Positions 32,571-41,667 of a DNA stretch of 64,000 bases are shown here, piece by piece. Below the pieces are notes generated by a model, which was not told the DNA's origin, ran no database searches, and was given only the letters and a program-made list of their open reading frames with translations. A program made the translations under genes and the position numbers. Within the stretch, counting starts at the first letter, position 1; each line of letters starts with the position of its first letter. The stretch is from Yaniella halotolerans DSM 15476 (GTDB taxonomy: Bacteria; Actinomycetota; Actinomycetes; Actinomycetales; Micrococcaceae). The stretch is from NCBI RefSeq assembly GCF_000420805.1, contig NZ_ATVQ01000002.1, forward strand, positions 411,386 to 475,385, given 5' to 3'.

Positions 32571-34163
32571 CTAAGGGTCTACCGTCTTCTTGGTTTGCGG
32601 AAACGCTCTCCGCGTTAAGGGATCAAAGAACACCAACACCAGCACTCCTATGAGTCCAACGGCAGCCGTAAGAATGCGTAGCGGCAGGATCGGAATCCAC
32701 TGGGACACGGCCAGTTGATCGACGACCCCCGCCACCACGAGTACCGTGACCAGTAAATACAGCAGTGACGATGCCCAGCCGCGCCACACGCCAACGATGG
32801 CGAAGAGTGGCAAAAGCCACAACACGTACCAGGGTTGAAACACAGGTGCGACCAGAACCGCGGTGGTCAGGGCCAAGGCTGCTGCAAGTACGGGACGCAT
32901 TGGCCGAGGCCGCAGTGCGAGCCAGGCGGTGACAACGACAATGGCCAGGGTGCCAATGGAATAAAAGGTTTGGGCTATCGGGTCGATACCAGTCCCAAAG
33001 AGTGCATCGGCTACCCAGCCGAGCCCAAGCCCGATCAGCCCAAAGGGTGCATATGGGAAGGCGGCTTCACCAGAGGTGAACATCGCTTCGATCCAACCGA
33101 ACCACAACCCGGTAACGGCTCCAAAGACGACCAGCACGGTGCCGACGACGAGCACAGATTTTGCCCAGACCACAAAACGGGCCCGGTACGACGTGCGGCG
33201 CCCCGGCCGCCAGATGATGAGCAGTCCGGCGAAGGGCAACACGAGCACGGTCAGGGGTTTGATGGCGATGGACCCGGCGAGCAGGACGAAGCCGAACACA
33301 ATGCGACGTCGTCGGATGTTTGGTCGCCACCCGTGGTTGATGAAGTACAACCCGGTGAGTAGCAGCCCCAGCATCAAGGTGTCGTTGTGGGCGCCTGCGA
33401 TCATGTAGAGCGCAAACAGTGGGTTGGCGATGAAGATCCACTGTGCCCAGTCGCCGCGGGCGCCAAAGCGGCGTGCTAGGCGCGGCACAGCCCACATACA
33501 TAGACCCATGCCGCTAAGAAACATCAGTCGAAAGACGAGGATGGCCCATTCGGGACCGCCATCGGTGATGAACCAGACGAACTGTGAGACGAGCAAAAAC
33601 GCTGGACCGTAGGGTGATGGGGATTGTGCCCACAGGGAGTCGGCACCGATCATGAACCACCCGGGCAACGAGGAAACCCCCTCGCCGTAGGGATCGAGGC
33701 CGGAGTGGAGCAGTCGGCCCTGGGCTAGGTAGGAGAACACGTCCCGGGACATAATGGGAAACGCGAAGACCAGCGGTGTGACCCACCACCAGATCGCCTG
33801 GTTGATGATGGAGAGTTTGTGGTCGTTGAGCCGGTGTTTGCGTGCGGATTCTTTGACCGATCCGACATTGGGCCCTCCGGAGCCGGTGGTAAAGGGCAGC
33901 TGGAGGGCTTGGCCGAGTCGCAGCCAGGAACGGACCAGTACTAGCCCACCGATGACCAGGGCAACGGCGCTGATCGTGACCCCGGGAGTCCACACGCGCA
34001 TCGGGTTCAGGATGGTCGTGCCGGCGAACCAAGAGTTTTGGGCTTGCGGCAGCCAACCCACGCCCCAGGAGGCGACCATGATGATGATGGAAGCGACCAC
34101 GCCGATGCGAATATGGTGGCCGGGATCCGTGTCGATCCGTGATGGAACAAACGACTTGGTCAT
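32571..34163 (-). CDS. MptB-like polyprenol-phosphomannose-dependent mannosyltransferase (second copy)
   Basis: Integral membrane GT-C glycosyltransferase of 530 aa with a dozen or so hydrophobic helices. The loop motif MSRDVFSYLAQGRLLHSGLD with PYGEG and LPGWF matches the actinobacterial MptB group that builds alpha-1,6-mannan of lipomannan on the outer membrane face using polyprenyl-phosphate-mannose. Start is ATG 34163, overlapping the upstream paralogue's stop by one base (TGATG); in-frame codons further upstream lie inside that gene. The two were probably duplicated and may extend different stages of the mannan. Confidence 0.85.
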   Translation of the reverse strand: MTKSFVPSRIDTDPGHHIRIGVVASIIIMVASWGVGWLPQAQNSWFAGTTILNPMRVWTPGVTISAVALVIGGLVLVRSWLRLGQALQLPFTTGSGGPNVGSVKESARKHRLNDHKLSIINQAIWWWVTPLVFAFPIMSRDVFSYLAQGRLLHSGLDPYGEGVSSLPGWFMIGADSLWAQSPSPYGPAFLLVSQFVWFITDGGPEWAILVFRLMFLSGMGLCMWAVPRLARRFGARGDWAQWIFIANPLFALYMIAGAHNDTLMLGLLLTGLYFINHGWRPNIRRRRIVFGFVLLAGSIAIKPLTVLVLPFAGLLIIWRPGRRTSYRARFVVWAKSVLVVGTVLVVFGAVTGLWFGWIEAMFTSGEAAFPYAPFGLIGLGLGWVADALFGTGIDPIAQTFYSIGTLAIVVVTAWLALRPRPMRPVLAAALALTTAVLVAPVFQPWYVLWLLPLFAIVGVWRGWASSLLYLLVTVLVVAGVVDQLAVSQWIPILPLRILTAAVGLIGVLVLVFFDPLTRRAFPQTKKTVDP

Positions 34164-35752
34164 CACGGCTCCGATGAGGTTTTGCGTTTGGTCTTCCACC
34201 GTCCGTACGTCTGTTGTGCCGCCTGCCAGGACTGGCGCAGATGCCATTCGTTTTTAAACATCGGCGACGTCCAGGGGTCGAAGTAGAGCACCCACACGGC
34301 AAGCGCGATGGACAGCCCCCAGGACAGCATTTGCATGAGCCCGCCGATTTCTAAGAACTGCCAGATATACAGTTGGTCCCCGGCACCGTAGGCGGTGAAG
34401 AACACCGCGGTGAAGATCACCCAGCGCAGTTGCCAGTTGGAGCGGATGCCCAGCATCACAAACAGCGGCAAGAGCCAGAGTAGATACCACGGGTGGATCA
34501 CCGGCGAGAGCACAACCAGTGCGGCAAACGCCCAGGTGGCTCGACCTAAAACGTGGTCAGTTTTCCGCCAGAACATCAAGAACAACACGATGACAACGGA
34601 CAGCAGTCGCCCGGCCAAACGCACGGCGCCCATGACGGACTCACCGTCGCCCAGGCCCAGCTCGACCACGGCCACACGTGCCAATTCACCCAGTGCGCCG
34701 ACCGGTGACCAGAAGCTCCAGATCGAGCCGGTGCCAGCGATGACCCGAACCCAGTCCAGGCCGTAACCGTTGAGCCAACCGACCCCGAGCATGATGACGA
34801 CCGTTAGGCCGAGCGTGATGAACCAGTACCAGAAGATTTTTGGCCATGAAGCTTTTCTCCCAGCCCACCACAGGCCGATAAATGGCAGCAACACAATCGA
34901 AATAACCTTCATGCCGATCGAGACACTCATCAAGAGTACGGCCAGCACACCGTGGCCCCGCCACACCGCATAGATAGCAGCCACCATGAACCCAACCATC
35001 AATGAGTCGTTATGCCCGGAGGCTACAAACGAGATGATAAACAGGGGGTTTGCCGCGGAGATCCATTGAGCACGGGCCGGGTCCCAACCTTGCATCTGGG
35101 CAAGCTTGGGAACGAAGTACATGATCAGCGCAACACCAACCAGGGACGCAAGGCGGAACAGGAAGATCGCCAAATCCGGTTGGTCTACACCGGTGGTACC
35201 AACGACTGCACCTTCGATCCATAAGAACATAGGTCCGTAAGGAGTGGCGTCTTCAGCCCACATGGTGTCCGTGCCCAGTTGAAACCAGTTCGGCAAATTC
35301 GAAATGCCAGACTCATACGGATTTTGGCCGGCTAACACCTGACGACCTTGATTCAGATACGCCAACATGTCCCGGGAAAAGATCGTGAGCGCGAAGAGTT
35401 GTGGCAAACTCCACAGGGCAACCGTCCAGTTAATGATGCGCATGCCGCCGGGGGCGAATTCGTATTTTCCACGGTATTGTTGCGTTGGGCGACGTAGTAC
35501 TCGGCCAAGCCGTAACCAGCCCCAGATCATGCCCCAGGCGCCGACGGTCAACAGCACCGTGCCAAGTGTTACGCCCCATTCAGTGGTGCGAAATGGAGCC
35601 AACCATTGGGCCGAGTTAATGCCGGAGTTTGGTGCGACCCATCCAACTGACCAGGAGCCTACGGTGAGAATCACCGAGCCCAGCAGCCCGACCGCTATGG
35701 CGGGCCAGGCGTGCCGTGTTGTGCCGCGTCGGGCAACTTCCAGAGTGGCCAT
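34163..35752 (-). CDS. MptB-like polyprenol-phosphomannose-dependent mannosyltransferase (first copy)
   Basis: Paralogue of the following gene, 529 aa, multiple membrane helices. It has the same loop signature, FSRDMLAYLNQGRQVLAGQN followed by PYESG and LPNWF, and a shared ASGHNDSLMVG motif (AGAHNDTLMLG in the other copy). Start taken as ATG 35752 with GAAAG upstream; two TTG codons precede it. Divergent from orn. The C-terminus has a basic tail (KTKRKTSSEP). Confidence 0.85.
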   Translation of the reverse strand: MATLEVARRGTTRHAWPAIAVGLLGSVILTVGSWSVGWVAPNSGINSAQWLAPFRTTEWGVTLGTVLLTVGAWGMIWGWLRLGRVLRRPTQQYRGKYEFAPGGMRIINWTVALWSLPQLFALTIFSRDMLAYLNQGRQVLAGQNPYESGISNLPNWFQLGTDTMWAEDATPYGPMFLWIEGAVVGTTGVDQPDLAIFLFRLASLVGVALIMYFVPKLAQMQGWDPARAQWISAANPLFIISFVASGHNDSLMVGFMVAAIYAVWRGHGVLAVLLMSVSIGMKVISIVLLPFIGLWWAGRKASWPKIFWYWFITLGLTVVIMLGVGWLNGYGLDWVRVIAGTGSIWSFWSPVGALGELARVAVVELGLGDGESVMGAVRLAGRLLSVVIVLFLMFWRKTDHVLGRATWAFAALVVLSPVIHPWYLLWLLPLFVMLGIRSNWQLRWVIFTAVFFTAYGAGDQLYIWQFLEIGGLMQMLSWGLSIALAVWVLYFDPWTSPMFKNEWHLRQSWQAAQQTYGRWKTKRKTSSEP

Positions 35753-35855
35753 CAACAACTTTCAATTGGACAGTTTAATATCATTGACGTTGGGCATAAA
35801 TGTATCACCGGACATCGGTAGGCTGAATATCGACACCTTAGGTAGGAGAAATATC

Positions 35856-36539
35856 TTGAACAACGAAACAACGCCCCAGCCATTTGAGCCAGCTTCAGCA
35901 GCATCAAACGATCAGGACCGCAATATGGTCTGGCTCGATGCGGAAATGACCGGTCTCTATCCCGGTGTTGACGCACTGGTTGAGGTCGCCATCATTATTA
36001 CCGATGCCGATCTGAATGTCTTGGACGACGGTATCGACATTATTATCAAACCACCTGCAGCAGCTATCGAACAGATGGACCCCGTAGTTGTCGAGATGCA
36101 CCGCAACAATGGGCTCTCAGATCAGTGGCACAACGGGATCGCCGCAGCTGAGGCGGAAAAACAGTTACTGGACTACGTGAAGAAGTTCTGCCCCAAACCA
36201 CGCACTGCGCTGTTAGCGGGGAACACAGTTGGTCAGGACCAACGTTTCCTGTTTGCTGAGATGCCAGAGTTGGCCGCACACCTGCACTACCGCATAGTAG
36301 ATGTGTCATCCATCAAAGAATTAGCGAAACGCTGGTACCCGAACGCTTATGCGAAATCGCCGGAGAAACTCGGCAACCACCGGGCGCTGGGCGACATTAC
36401 TGATTCCATCAACGAGCTGCGCTACTACCGCGAAGCAATCATGGTCATTCCCCCTGGACCGAAGGTCGAAGACGCGCGCAAAGTGCGCGACAATCTCGTG
36501 CTGTACAAGGAGCCAACCTTGGCTCAGGACCAGGATTAG
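35856..36539 (+). CDS. orn: Oligoribonuclease
   Basis: DEDDh 3'-5' exonuclease that degrades 2-5 nt RNA fragments and pGpG. The 227-aa product has LDAEMTGL (D, E), GNTVGQDQRFL (D) and HRALGDI (H, D). TTG start at 35856 with TAGGAG eight bases upstream; this gives an N-terminal leader of about 20 Asn/Pro/Ser-rich residues before the usual start region. Longer readings run into the divergent gene. tRNA-His follows 73 nt later. Confidence 0.94.
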   Translation: MNNETTPQPFEPASAASNDQDRNMVWLDAEMTGLYPGVDALVEVAIIITDADLNVLDDGIDIIIKPPAAAIEQMDPVVVEMHRNNGLSDQWHNGIAAAEAEKQLLDYVKKFCPKPRTALLAGNTVGQDQRFLFAEMPELAAHLHYRIVDVSSIKELAKRWYPNAYAKSPEKLGNHRALGDITDSINELRYYREAIMVIPPGPKVEDARKVRDNLVLYKEPTLAQDQD

Positions 36540-36612
36540 TCAAAACAAAAAATCTGAGCTATAGTGAGACGCGTTGCCTGATGGCAATCACTTTCGAGAT
36601 ATAGCTCGATAT

Positions 36613-36686
36613 GGTGGGTATAGCTCAGTCGGTAGAGCGTCTGGTTGTGGTCCAGAAGGTCGCGGGTTCAAGCCCCGTTACTCACC
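36613..36686 (+). tRNA. tRNA-His (GUG)
   Basis: Acceptor GTGGGTA pairs with TACTCAC (one G-U); the extra G(-1) at 36613 opposes C73, the tRNA-His identity mark. D arm GCTC/GAGC, anticodon loop TTGTGGT giving GTG, T loop GTTCAAGCC. Followed by a terminator. Confidence 0.95.
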
Positions 36687-36692
36687 CGGATG

Positions 36693-36733
36693 AGATCGGC
36701 ATGAATGTGAAAATGTTCATGCCGATCTTTTGT
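36693..36733 (+). terminator. Terminator of tRNA-His
   Basis: AGATCGGCATGAA and TTCATGCCGATCT perfect arms, 10-nt loop, then TTTTGTATTTG on the plus strand. Confidence 0.9.
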
Positions 36734-36746
36734 ATTTGTCAGGTTC

Positions 36747-36863
36747 TACGCTGTGCCTCGCTGAGTCCTAGCGGAGCGTACACACAAGCAAGAGAAATCC
36801 TGAGGCTCACCGGAAGACCGGCGAACCCCAGGACTGGAGAGAGTCAGTATTCTGCTCTTGCTT
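36747..36863. other. Structured intergenic region, possible small RNA
   Basis: Two adjacent nested inverted repeats. The first has TACGCT/AGCGTA (36747 and 36775) enclosing CGCT/AGCG. The second has AAGCAAGAG/CTCTTGCTT (36786 and 36855) enclosing TCCTG/CAGGA, CCGG-AAGA-CCGG and a short ACT/AGT pair, resembling a branched RNA fold. The right arm includes the stop codon of the GlsB-type gene. No T tract on either side, so it is not a plain terminator. Role unknown. Confidence 0.45.
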
Positions 36864-37128
36864 AGGCTGCACTCTTATTGCGGGTCAGCAATCCCCAAAT
36901 GACCAAGAGGATCAGCGCACCGCCAATTGCCAGCAGCCACGTGGAGATCGACCAGAACTCGTCGACTCCCACACCGAAAATAGCTGAGCCGAGCCAGCCT
37001 CCTAGGACAGCGCCGAGCACTCCAAGCAGCAACGTGGCTAACAGGCCTCCGCCTTGCTTTCCAGGTTTGACAGCTTTTGCAATTGCACCTGCAATCAAGC
37101 CGAGAACAATCCAACCGATGAATCCCAT
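36862..37128 (-). CDS. GlsB/YeaQ/YmgE-family membrane protein
   Basis: Small (88 aa) membrane protein of the transglycosylase-associated family, with hydrophobic segments at about 3-18, 28-52 and 62-82 and glycine-rich packing motifs (GLIAGAIAKAV, GVLGAVLGGWLG). Commonly stress-induced; molecular role unknown. ATG start with strong AAGGAGG. Its stop lies in a structured region. Confidence 0.88.
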   Translation of the reverse strand: MGFIGWIVLGLIAGAIAKAVKPGKQGGGLLATLLLGVLGAVLGGWLGSAIFGVGVDEFWSISTWLLAIGGALILLVIWGLLTRNKSAA

Positions 37129-37395
37129 GACGCCTCCTTAGAACTAAACTAAATTTTGCGTCACATCAGAACACTGATGCTTAGTTGATATTTTATCGAC
37201 GTGATCACCATAAAACACCATCTCACCCACGATTTTCTAGGCTACCCTTGCGAATGAAATTCTGTGGCGGCCGACGCACGAGCAATTCACGGTGGACTAT
37301 CGTCAAACCTTCACAGTGACACTGGCATTGACCCTGTGACCTACCATGGTGAGATACATCATAAGCATGCTCATGCATTGTCTGGAGGTACACCG

Positions 37396-38199
37396 GTGTC
37401 GGAGCGTTTTGAGGCGCAGCAGCAGGTCACGTTCGGGTTAGCCGAATTAGCTGAACGGTCCGGTGTAGCTGTCCGCAACATTCGCTTCTACACGACCGAG
37501 GGCCTACTTCCAGCACCGGGGAAACAAGGCCGTGCGGCTGTCTATACTTCCCAGCACTTGGTCACGCTGGAACTTATTCGTGAGTTGCAGGGCCATGGCT
37601 TTGGACTCGCCGCCATCAAAGAGCATTTGAACCGCATCCCCGTCGATGCCTCCGATACCTCGATCGCCATGCATTCCACTATGTTGGCGCCTTGGCTAGC
37701 TGATCGACCCACGACGATGACACGCGCCGAACTCGCTGCCCGGACGAACCGTCCACTCAGCGACGATGATCTGACCATGTTAGAACACCTAGGTGTCATT
37801 CAACGGCTGCCAGACGAAGCAAAACCACCGCAGTATGCCGTCGCCACCGCATTGCTCTCCATCGGGGTCGACCTGATTGATTTCGGCCTGACGCCTGCTA
37901 CCTCAGCTGAGATTACTAAAGCCATTGAAACAGCCGGCCAGCGTCTCACGGCAGACCTCGAAGAAACGTATACCCGGATGCTCAAGCCGAAACTGTCGGA
38001 CCAAAACATGACCGATAGTGACGTTGAACGCTTTGTCTCACTGTTCAAGCCCGTCTCCATCGCCGCTTTGGCCCGAAGCTATGAGCAGGCTCTGGGTGCA
38101 TTACGTCAGCGGGAGTCCATAGCAGCGCAGTCCCGACGACAAGAACGCTCGCAAACACAACATCCAGATCTTAACTCGCCACACAGCAATCCCACGTGA
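37396..38199 (+). CDS. MerR-family transcriptional regulator
   Basis: A 267-aa regulator. The N-terminal winged helix-turn-helix is FGLAELAERSGVAVRNIRFY followed by TTEGLLPAP and the SQHLVTLELIRELQGHGFGL region. A longer than usual effector/dimerisation part follows, with a basic Gln/Arg-rich tail. Start is GTG 37396, preceded by GGAGG; an upstream in-frame GTG at 37264 has no such site. The crotonase gene follows 9 nt later, so the pair is an operon and may respond to an acyl-CoA-linked signal. Confidence 0.88.
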   Translation: MSERFEAQQQVTFGLAELAERSGVAVRNIRFYTTEGLLPAPGKQGRAAVYTSQHLVTLELIRELQGHGFGLAAIKEHLNRIPVDASDTSIAMHSTMLAPWLADRPTTMTRAELAARTNRPLSDDDLTMLEHLGVIQRLPDEAKPPQYAVATALLSIGVDLIDFGLTPATSAEITKAIETAGQRLTADLEETYTRMLKPKLSDQNMTDSDVERFVSLFKPVSIAALARSYEQALGALRQRESIAAQSRRQERSQTQHPDLNSPHSNPT

Positions 38200-38208
38200 A
38201 GGAGCCCC

Positions 38209-38973
38209 ATGTCCATCGAACTGTCTGTCGCCTACGGTGTTGGTACCGCAACATTCAATCGTCCAGAAGCCATGAACTCGATGACCGCCAAGGTCCTGAC
38301 CGAATGGCAGTCTGGTATCCGCGAACTCTCCGATAACCCAGAGGTCAAAGTTATTGTGGTCACGGGTAAAGGACGTGCTTTCAGCGCTGGACTTGATCTA
38401 AAACAGCGTTTCGACGGCGCTGATGATATGCCGTGGAGTAACGAAACGAACCCGGCGTCGCGTCTGTCAAAGGCACTACGCTATGGAACCGATTTCATCC
38501 GGACCCTGGCGGGTGTCCCCCAGCCTACGATTGCAGCGGTCAATGGGCATACGGTGGGTGCCGGCATGTCGTTTGCCGCGGCCTGCGACATCCGTTTGGC
38601 TTCTCCCGAAGCCGTCTTTTCGGCACCATTTATTAAACTCGGCATCTCCGGGGGTGACCTTGGGCTGTCGTGGTTCCTCCCACGGATCATCGGGCTGACT
38701 CGAGCCACTCATATGATTCTCAATGCCGAACAGTACGACGCCGATAAGGCCCTGGAAATCGGGTTAGTGTCTTCGATTGAAGACGACGTGGTTGCCGCAG
38801 CACAGGTCATGGGCGAGCACATCGGCAGCTTCGAGACGTATGCGGTCACCGCTTCGAAACGGTTACTGGCCGCCGCTGCCACCACCTCGCTAGATTCACA
38901 TTTGGACTCCGAACTCACAGCCCAAACGCTAGGGTTCTTCACGGACACCGCCCAGAACCTGGGGCGGCACTAG
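38209..38973 (+). CDS. Enoyl-CoA hydratase/isomerase family protein
   Basis: Crotonase-fold enzyme of 254 aa acting on acyl-CoA thioesters. First oxyanion-hole segment RAFSAGLDLKQRF and second VNGHTVGAGMSFAAACDIRL are clear. The position usually holding the hydratase Glu (after APFIKLGISGGDLG) carries Gly/Asp, so the exact reaction is uncertain. ATG start with GAAGGAG. Follows the MerR gene by 9 nt. Confidence 0.9.
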   Translation: MSIELSVAYGVGTATFNRPEAMNSMTAKVLTEWQSGIRELSDNPEVKVIVVTGKGRAFSAGLDLKQRFDGADDMPWSNETNPASRLSKALRYGTDFIRTLAGVPQPTIAAVNGHTVGAGMSFAAACDIRLASPEAVFSAPFIKLGISGGDLGLSWFLPRIIGLTRATHMILNAEQYDADKALEIGLVSSIEDDVVAAAQVMGEHIGSFETYAVTASKRLLAAAATTSLDSHLDSELTAQTLGFFTDTAQNLGRH

Positions 38974-38993
38974 GCGGGTCCGCAGGGCCCTGG

Positions 38994-41534
38994 CTAAATG
39001 CCAGCGCCTTGTGAGCGCTTGGTGATTTCCTCTTCTAGCGCGGTGCCTTCGACGTCGACGTTGGGTAGAATGCGGTCGATCCACTTGGGAAGCCACCATG
39101 CTGCAGGACCCAACAGGTGCAGTACCGAGGGCACCAGCAGCAACCGGACGACGAACGCGTCGAGCAGCACACCAACGGCAAGTGCCAACCCGATGGATGT
39201 GATCATCACATCGTCGGTGAAAATGAACCCGGCGAAGACCGAGATCATGATGAGCGCGGCGGCAGTCACAACGGCACGGCCGGCAACTAGACCTTTTCGT
39301 ACCGCAACCTGTGGTTTTGAACCCTGTGCGTAGGCTTCGCGCATGCCGGTGGCAGTGAACAGCTGATAGTCCATACCCAGCCCGAACAGGATTCCCATCA
39401 CAAGGATCGGCAGGAAGGTCAAGATCGGACCGGTGCCGGTGATGCTGAAGAGGTCCCCGAACCAGCCCCACTGGAAGATAGCGACAATGATGCCCATGGT
39501 CGCGGCAAACGAGCCGACGAACCCGAGGGTGGCCACCAGAGGAAGCAAGAGCGACCGGAACACCATGATCATCAGCAACAGCGACAACCCAATCACGACC
39601 GCAAGATAGACGGGTAGCGCATCCGCGACCACATCCGAAATATCAATGCTTGCCGCTGCCGCACCGGCAACTGACAATTCCACGTCGGCGACGTCGGTGT
39701 CTGCCAGTACCCCACCAGCACGTAACTCATGGACCAGATTCTCGGTGGACGCCGCGGCCGGGCCCTCGGTTGGAATGATCGCTAAGGCAATCACGCTGTG
39801 ATCGTCGTTCATACCCGTTGGGACGGCGGTCTCGACATCGTCACGTTCGGCCAACTGTTCAGCCACGGCAATTTGCTGATCCGTTGCCTCCCCCTGAGAC
39901 AGATCGGAGTCTGGCAGGTCCGCCAGCACCAACAGTGGACTGTTCATGCCTTCACCAAATGATGCTTCGGTTTCTTGATAGGCCTGGTAGCTGGTGGAAT
40001 CGGCTGGCTCCTGTGACGCGTCCGGGAGGCCGAGTCGCATGGATCCAACGGGCAGTGCCAAAAACACCAATGCAACGACCGCGCCGACCGTGGCAAGTAC
40101 TGATTTGCCGGTACCCAAACCGGTGGTGATTTTGTCACCGTTGTGCTGGTTCGGGCGTGCTTTGGCTCGGCCTGCTGAACGACGTTCCTTCTTCGACAAG
40201 ATCGCATACCCGGTGACAGACAGCAGCGCGGGGGTCATGGTCACAGCCATGAGTGCTGCCACCAGTACACAGAATGCCGCAACCGTTCCCATCATGCCCA
40301 GGAATCCGACGCCGGTAACATTGAGCGCCAGCAGTGCGATGACCACGGTGGCTCCGGCAAAGACGACGGCGTTGCCCGAAGTGCCATTCGCCAATGCAAT
40401 CGAGTCTCGAACCCCCATGCCGCCTTTGAGCTGCTGGCGGTGCCGGTGCAGAATAAAGAGTGAGTAATCAATCCCTACTGCCAGGCCAAGCATGAGTCCC
40501 AGGATCGGGGTAATCGACATCATCTCGATGACGCCGGACAGCGACATGGCACCGGCAACACCGATCCCCACACCGATCAGAGCGTTGACAAGCGGAAGAC
40601 CGGCACCGATGAAGGTCCCGAGCATGACCAACAGGACGACCGCAGCGACAATGAGCCCGATGACCTCTGCCATTGAGAACATGGCGGGCATTTCGAAGCT
40701 GAGATCTTGTGTCGGTAAGACTTCGACGCCGTCGATGTCTGCGGCAAGGAGTGTTTCCGATACAGCGGTGACTGCATCCATATCAAGGCCCTGGACTGAC
40801 TGTGGGAAGTTGACCACCATCAGGGCTGCGGAGCCATCGTCGGAGACCGTTTCCATCCCCTCGGACAGGTCCAGCATTGCTTGACCACGATCCAGTTCAA
40901 CCTGTCCATCTTCGATTTCTGCACGTGAGGTGTCCAGCTCCTCTTGAGCTGCGTCGAGTTCAGCGCGTCCTGCATCCAGTTGTTCTTGCTGAGCATTCAG
41001 CTGCGGTTGCACAGCCTGCGCCATCCCTGATTGTTCAGCTTGTTCAGCTGCCGCATCAAGCTCATCCTGGCCAGCATCAAGCTCTTGTCGTGCCGCGTCA
41101 AATTCTTCTTGGCCAGACTCCAGTTGCTCCATGCCATCGGCAAGATCGTCCCGCCCGGATTCCAGCTCCGAACGGTTCGTCTCGACTTCGTCGGCGGCTG
41201 CAAATGGATCCGTCACTGAGGTCACGATGTCGTGTGATTCAACCTCGGTCCCCAGCTCACCAATCGCCTCTTGCTGCTCGCTCGTGAAGCTTTCACCGTC
41301 CTCGGTGCGAATGACGACGTTGGCACTACCGCCTGAACCGTCATCGAGTTCTTCGGTCATCCGATCGGCAACCTCGGTGGTCTCCAGGTCTGGCATGCTG
41401 ATCTGGTTAGACAGTTGGCCGCCGAAGGTCAGGAATGCGCCTGCGGCCACCCCCAGTATTACAAGCCAGGCGATGATAACGGTTTTAGCGCGACGTGCGC
41501 TGAACATACCAAGCCGGTAGAGCAGTTTTGCCAT
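38994..41534 (-). CDS. MMPL-family RND transporter with periplasmic coiled coil
   Basis: An 846-aa exporter of the MmpL type. The first helix is at about 15-35. A large extracytoplasmic loop follows, containing from about residue 105 to 225 a heptad-like series with repeated ELDAGQ, QLDAGR and EELDTSR units, a predicted long coiled coil. It then has two bundles of membrane helices with the GLAVGIDYSLF and FGLGMDYQLF motifs that carry the proton-relay Asp. Start ATG 41534 with AGGAG upstream. A TetR gene lies upstream on the same strand, and the promoter has an inverted repeat. Substrate (lipid or drug) unknown. Confidence 0.93.
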   Translation of the reverse strand: MAKLLYRLGMFSARRAKTVIIAWLVILGVAAGAFLTFGGQLSNQISMPDLETTEVADRMTEELDDGSGGSANVVIRTEDGESFTSEQQEAIGELGTEVESHDIVTSVTDPFAAADEVETNRSELESGRDDLADGMEQLESGQEEFDAARQELDAGQDELDAAAEQAEQSGMAQAVQPQLNAQQEQLDAGRAELDAAQEELDTSRAEIEDGQVELDRGQAMLDLSEGMETVSDDGSAALMVVNFPQSVQGLDMDAVTAVSETLLAADIDGVEVLPTQDLSFEMPAMFSMAEVIGLIVAAVVLLVMLGTFIGAGLPLVNALIGVGIGVAGAMSLSGVIEMMSITPILGLMLGLAVGIDYSLFILHRHRQQLKGGMGVRDSIALANGTSGNAVVFAGATVVIALLALNVTGVGFLGMMGTVAAFCVLVAALMAVTMTPALLSVTGYAILSKKERRSAGRAKARPNQHNGDKITTGLGTGKSVLATVGAVVALVFLALPVGSMRLGLPDASQEPADSTSYQAYQETEASFGEGMNSPLLVLADLPDSDLSQGEATDQQIAVAEQLAERDDVETAVPTGMNDDHSVIALAIIPTEGPAAASTENLVHELRAGGVLADTDVADVELSVAGAAAASIDISDVVADALPVYLAVVIGLSLLLMIMVFRSLLLPLVATLGFVGSFAATMGIIVAIFQWGWFGDLFSITGTGPILTFLPILVMGILFGLGMDYQLFTATGMREAYAQGSKPQVAVRKGLVAGRAVVTAAALIMISVFAGFIFTDDVMITSIGLALAVGVLLDAFVVRLLLVPSVLHLLGPAAWWLPKWIDRILPNVDVEGTALEEEITKRSQGAGI

Positions 41535-41560
41535 GGATGGACTCCTGAACACAGAGCGGG

Positions 41561-41589
41561 GTTTATACCCTCCCTACGATAAACGGAAC
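41561..41589 (-). promoter_or_regulatory. Candidate mmpL promoter with inverted repeat
   Basis: On the minus strand, GTTCCG, a 16-bp spacer and TATAAA form a plausible promoter. GTTTAT and ATAAAC (41561 and 41579 on plus) make a 6-bp inverted repeat with 12-bp spacing covering the spacer and -10. Placed for repression by the adjacent TetR protein. Confidence 0.45.
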
Positions 41590-41667
41590 GCTGCGTCTCG
41601 CAAAACTGAGATGGTGGTTTTCTGGGGAATTGTGCTCAAGACCACACTAGAAAATCCGCGACAGAAC

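Noticed and set aside
32835..33408. Plus-strand frames opposite the second MptB-like gene
   Set aside because: Low-complexity shadow of membrane-protein codons on the other strand.
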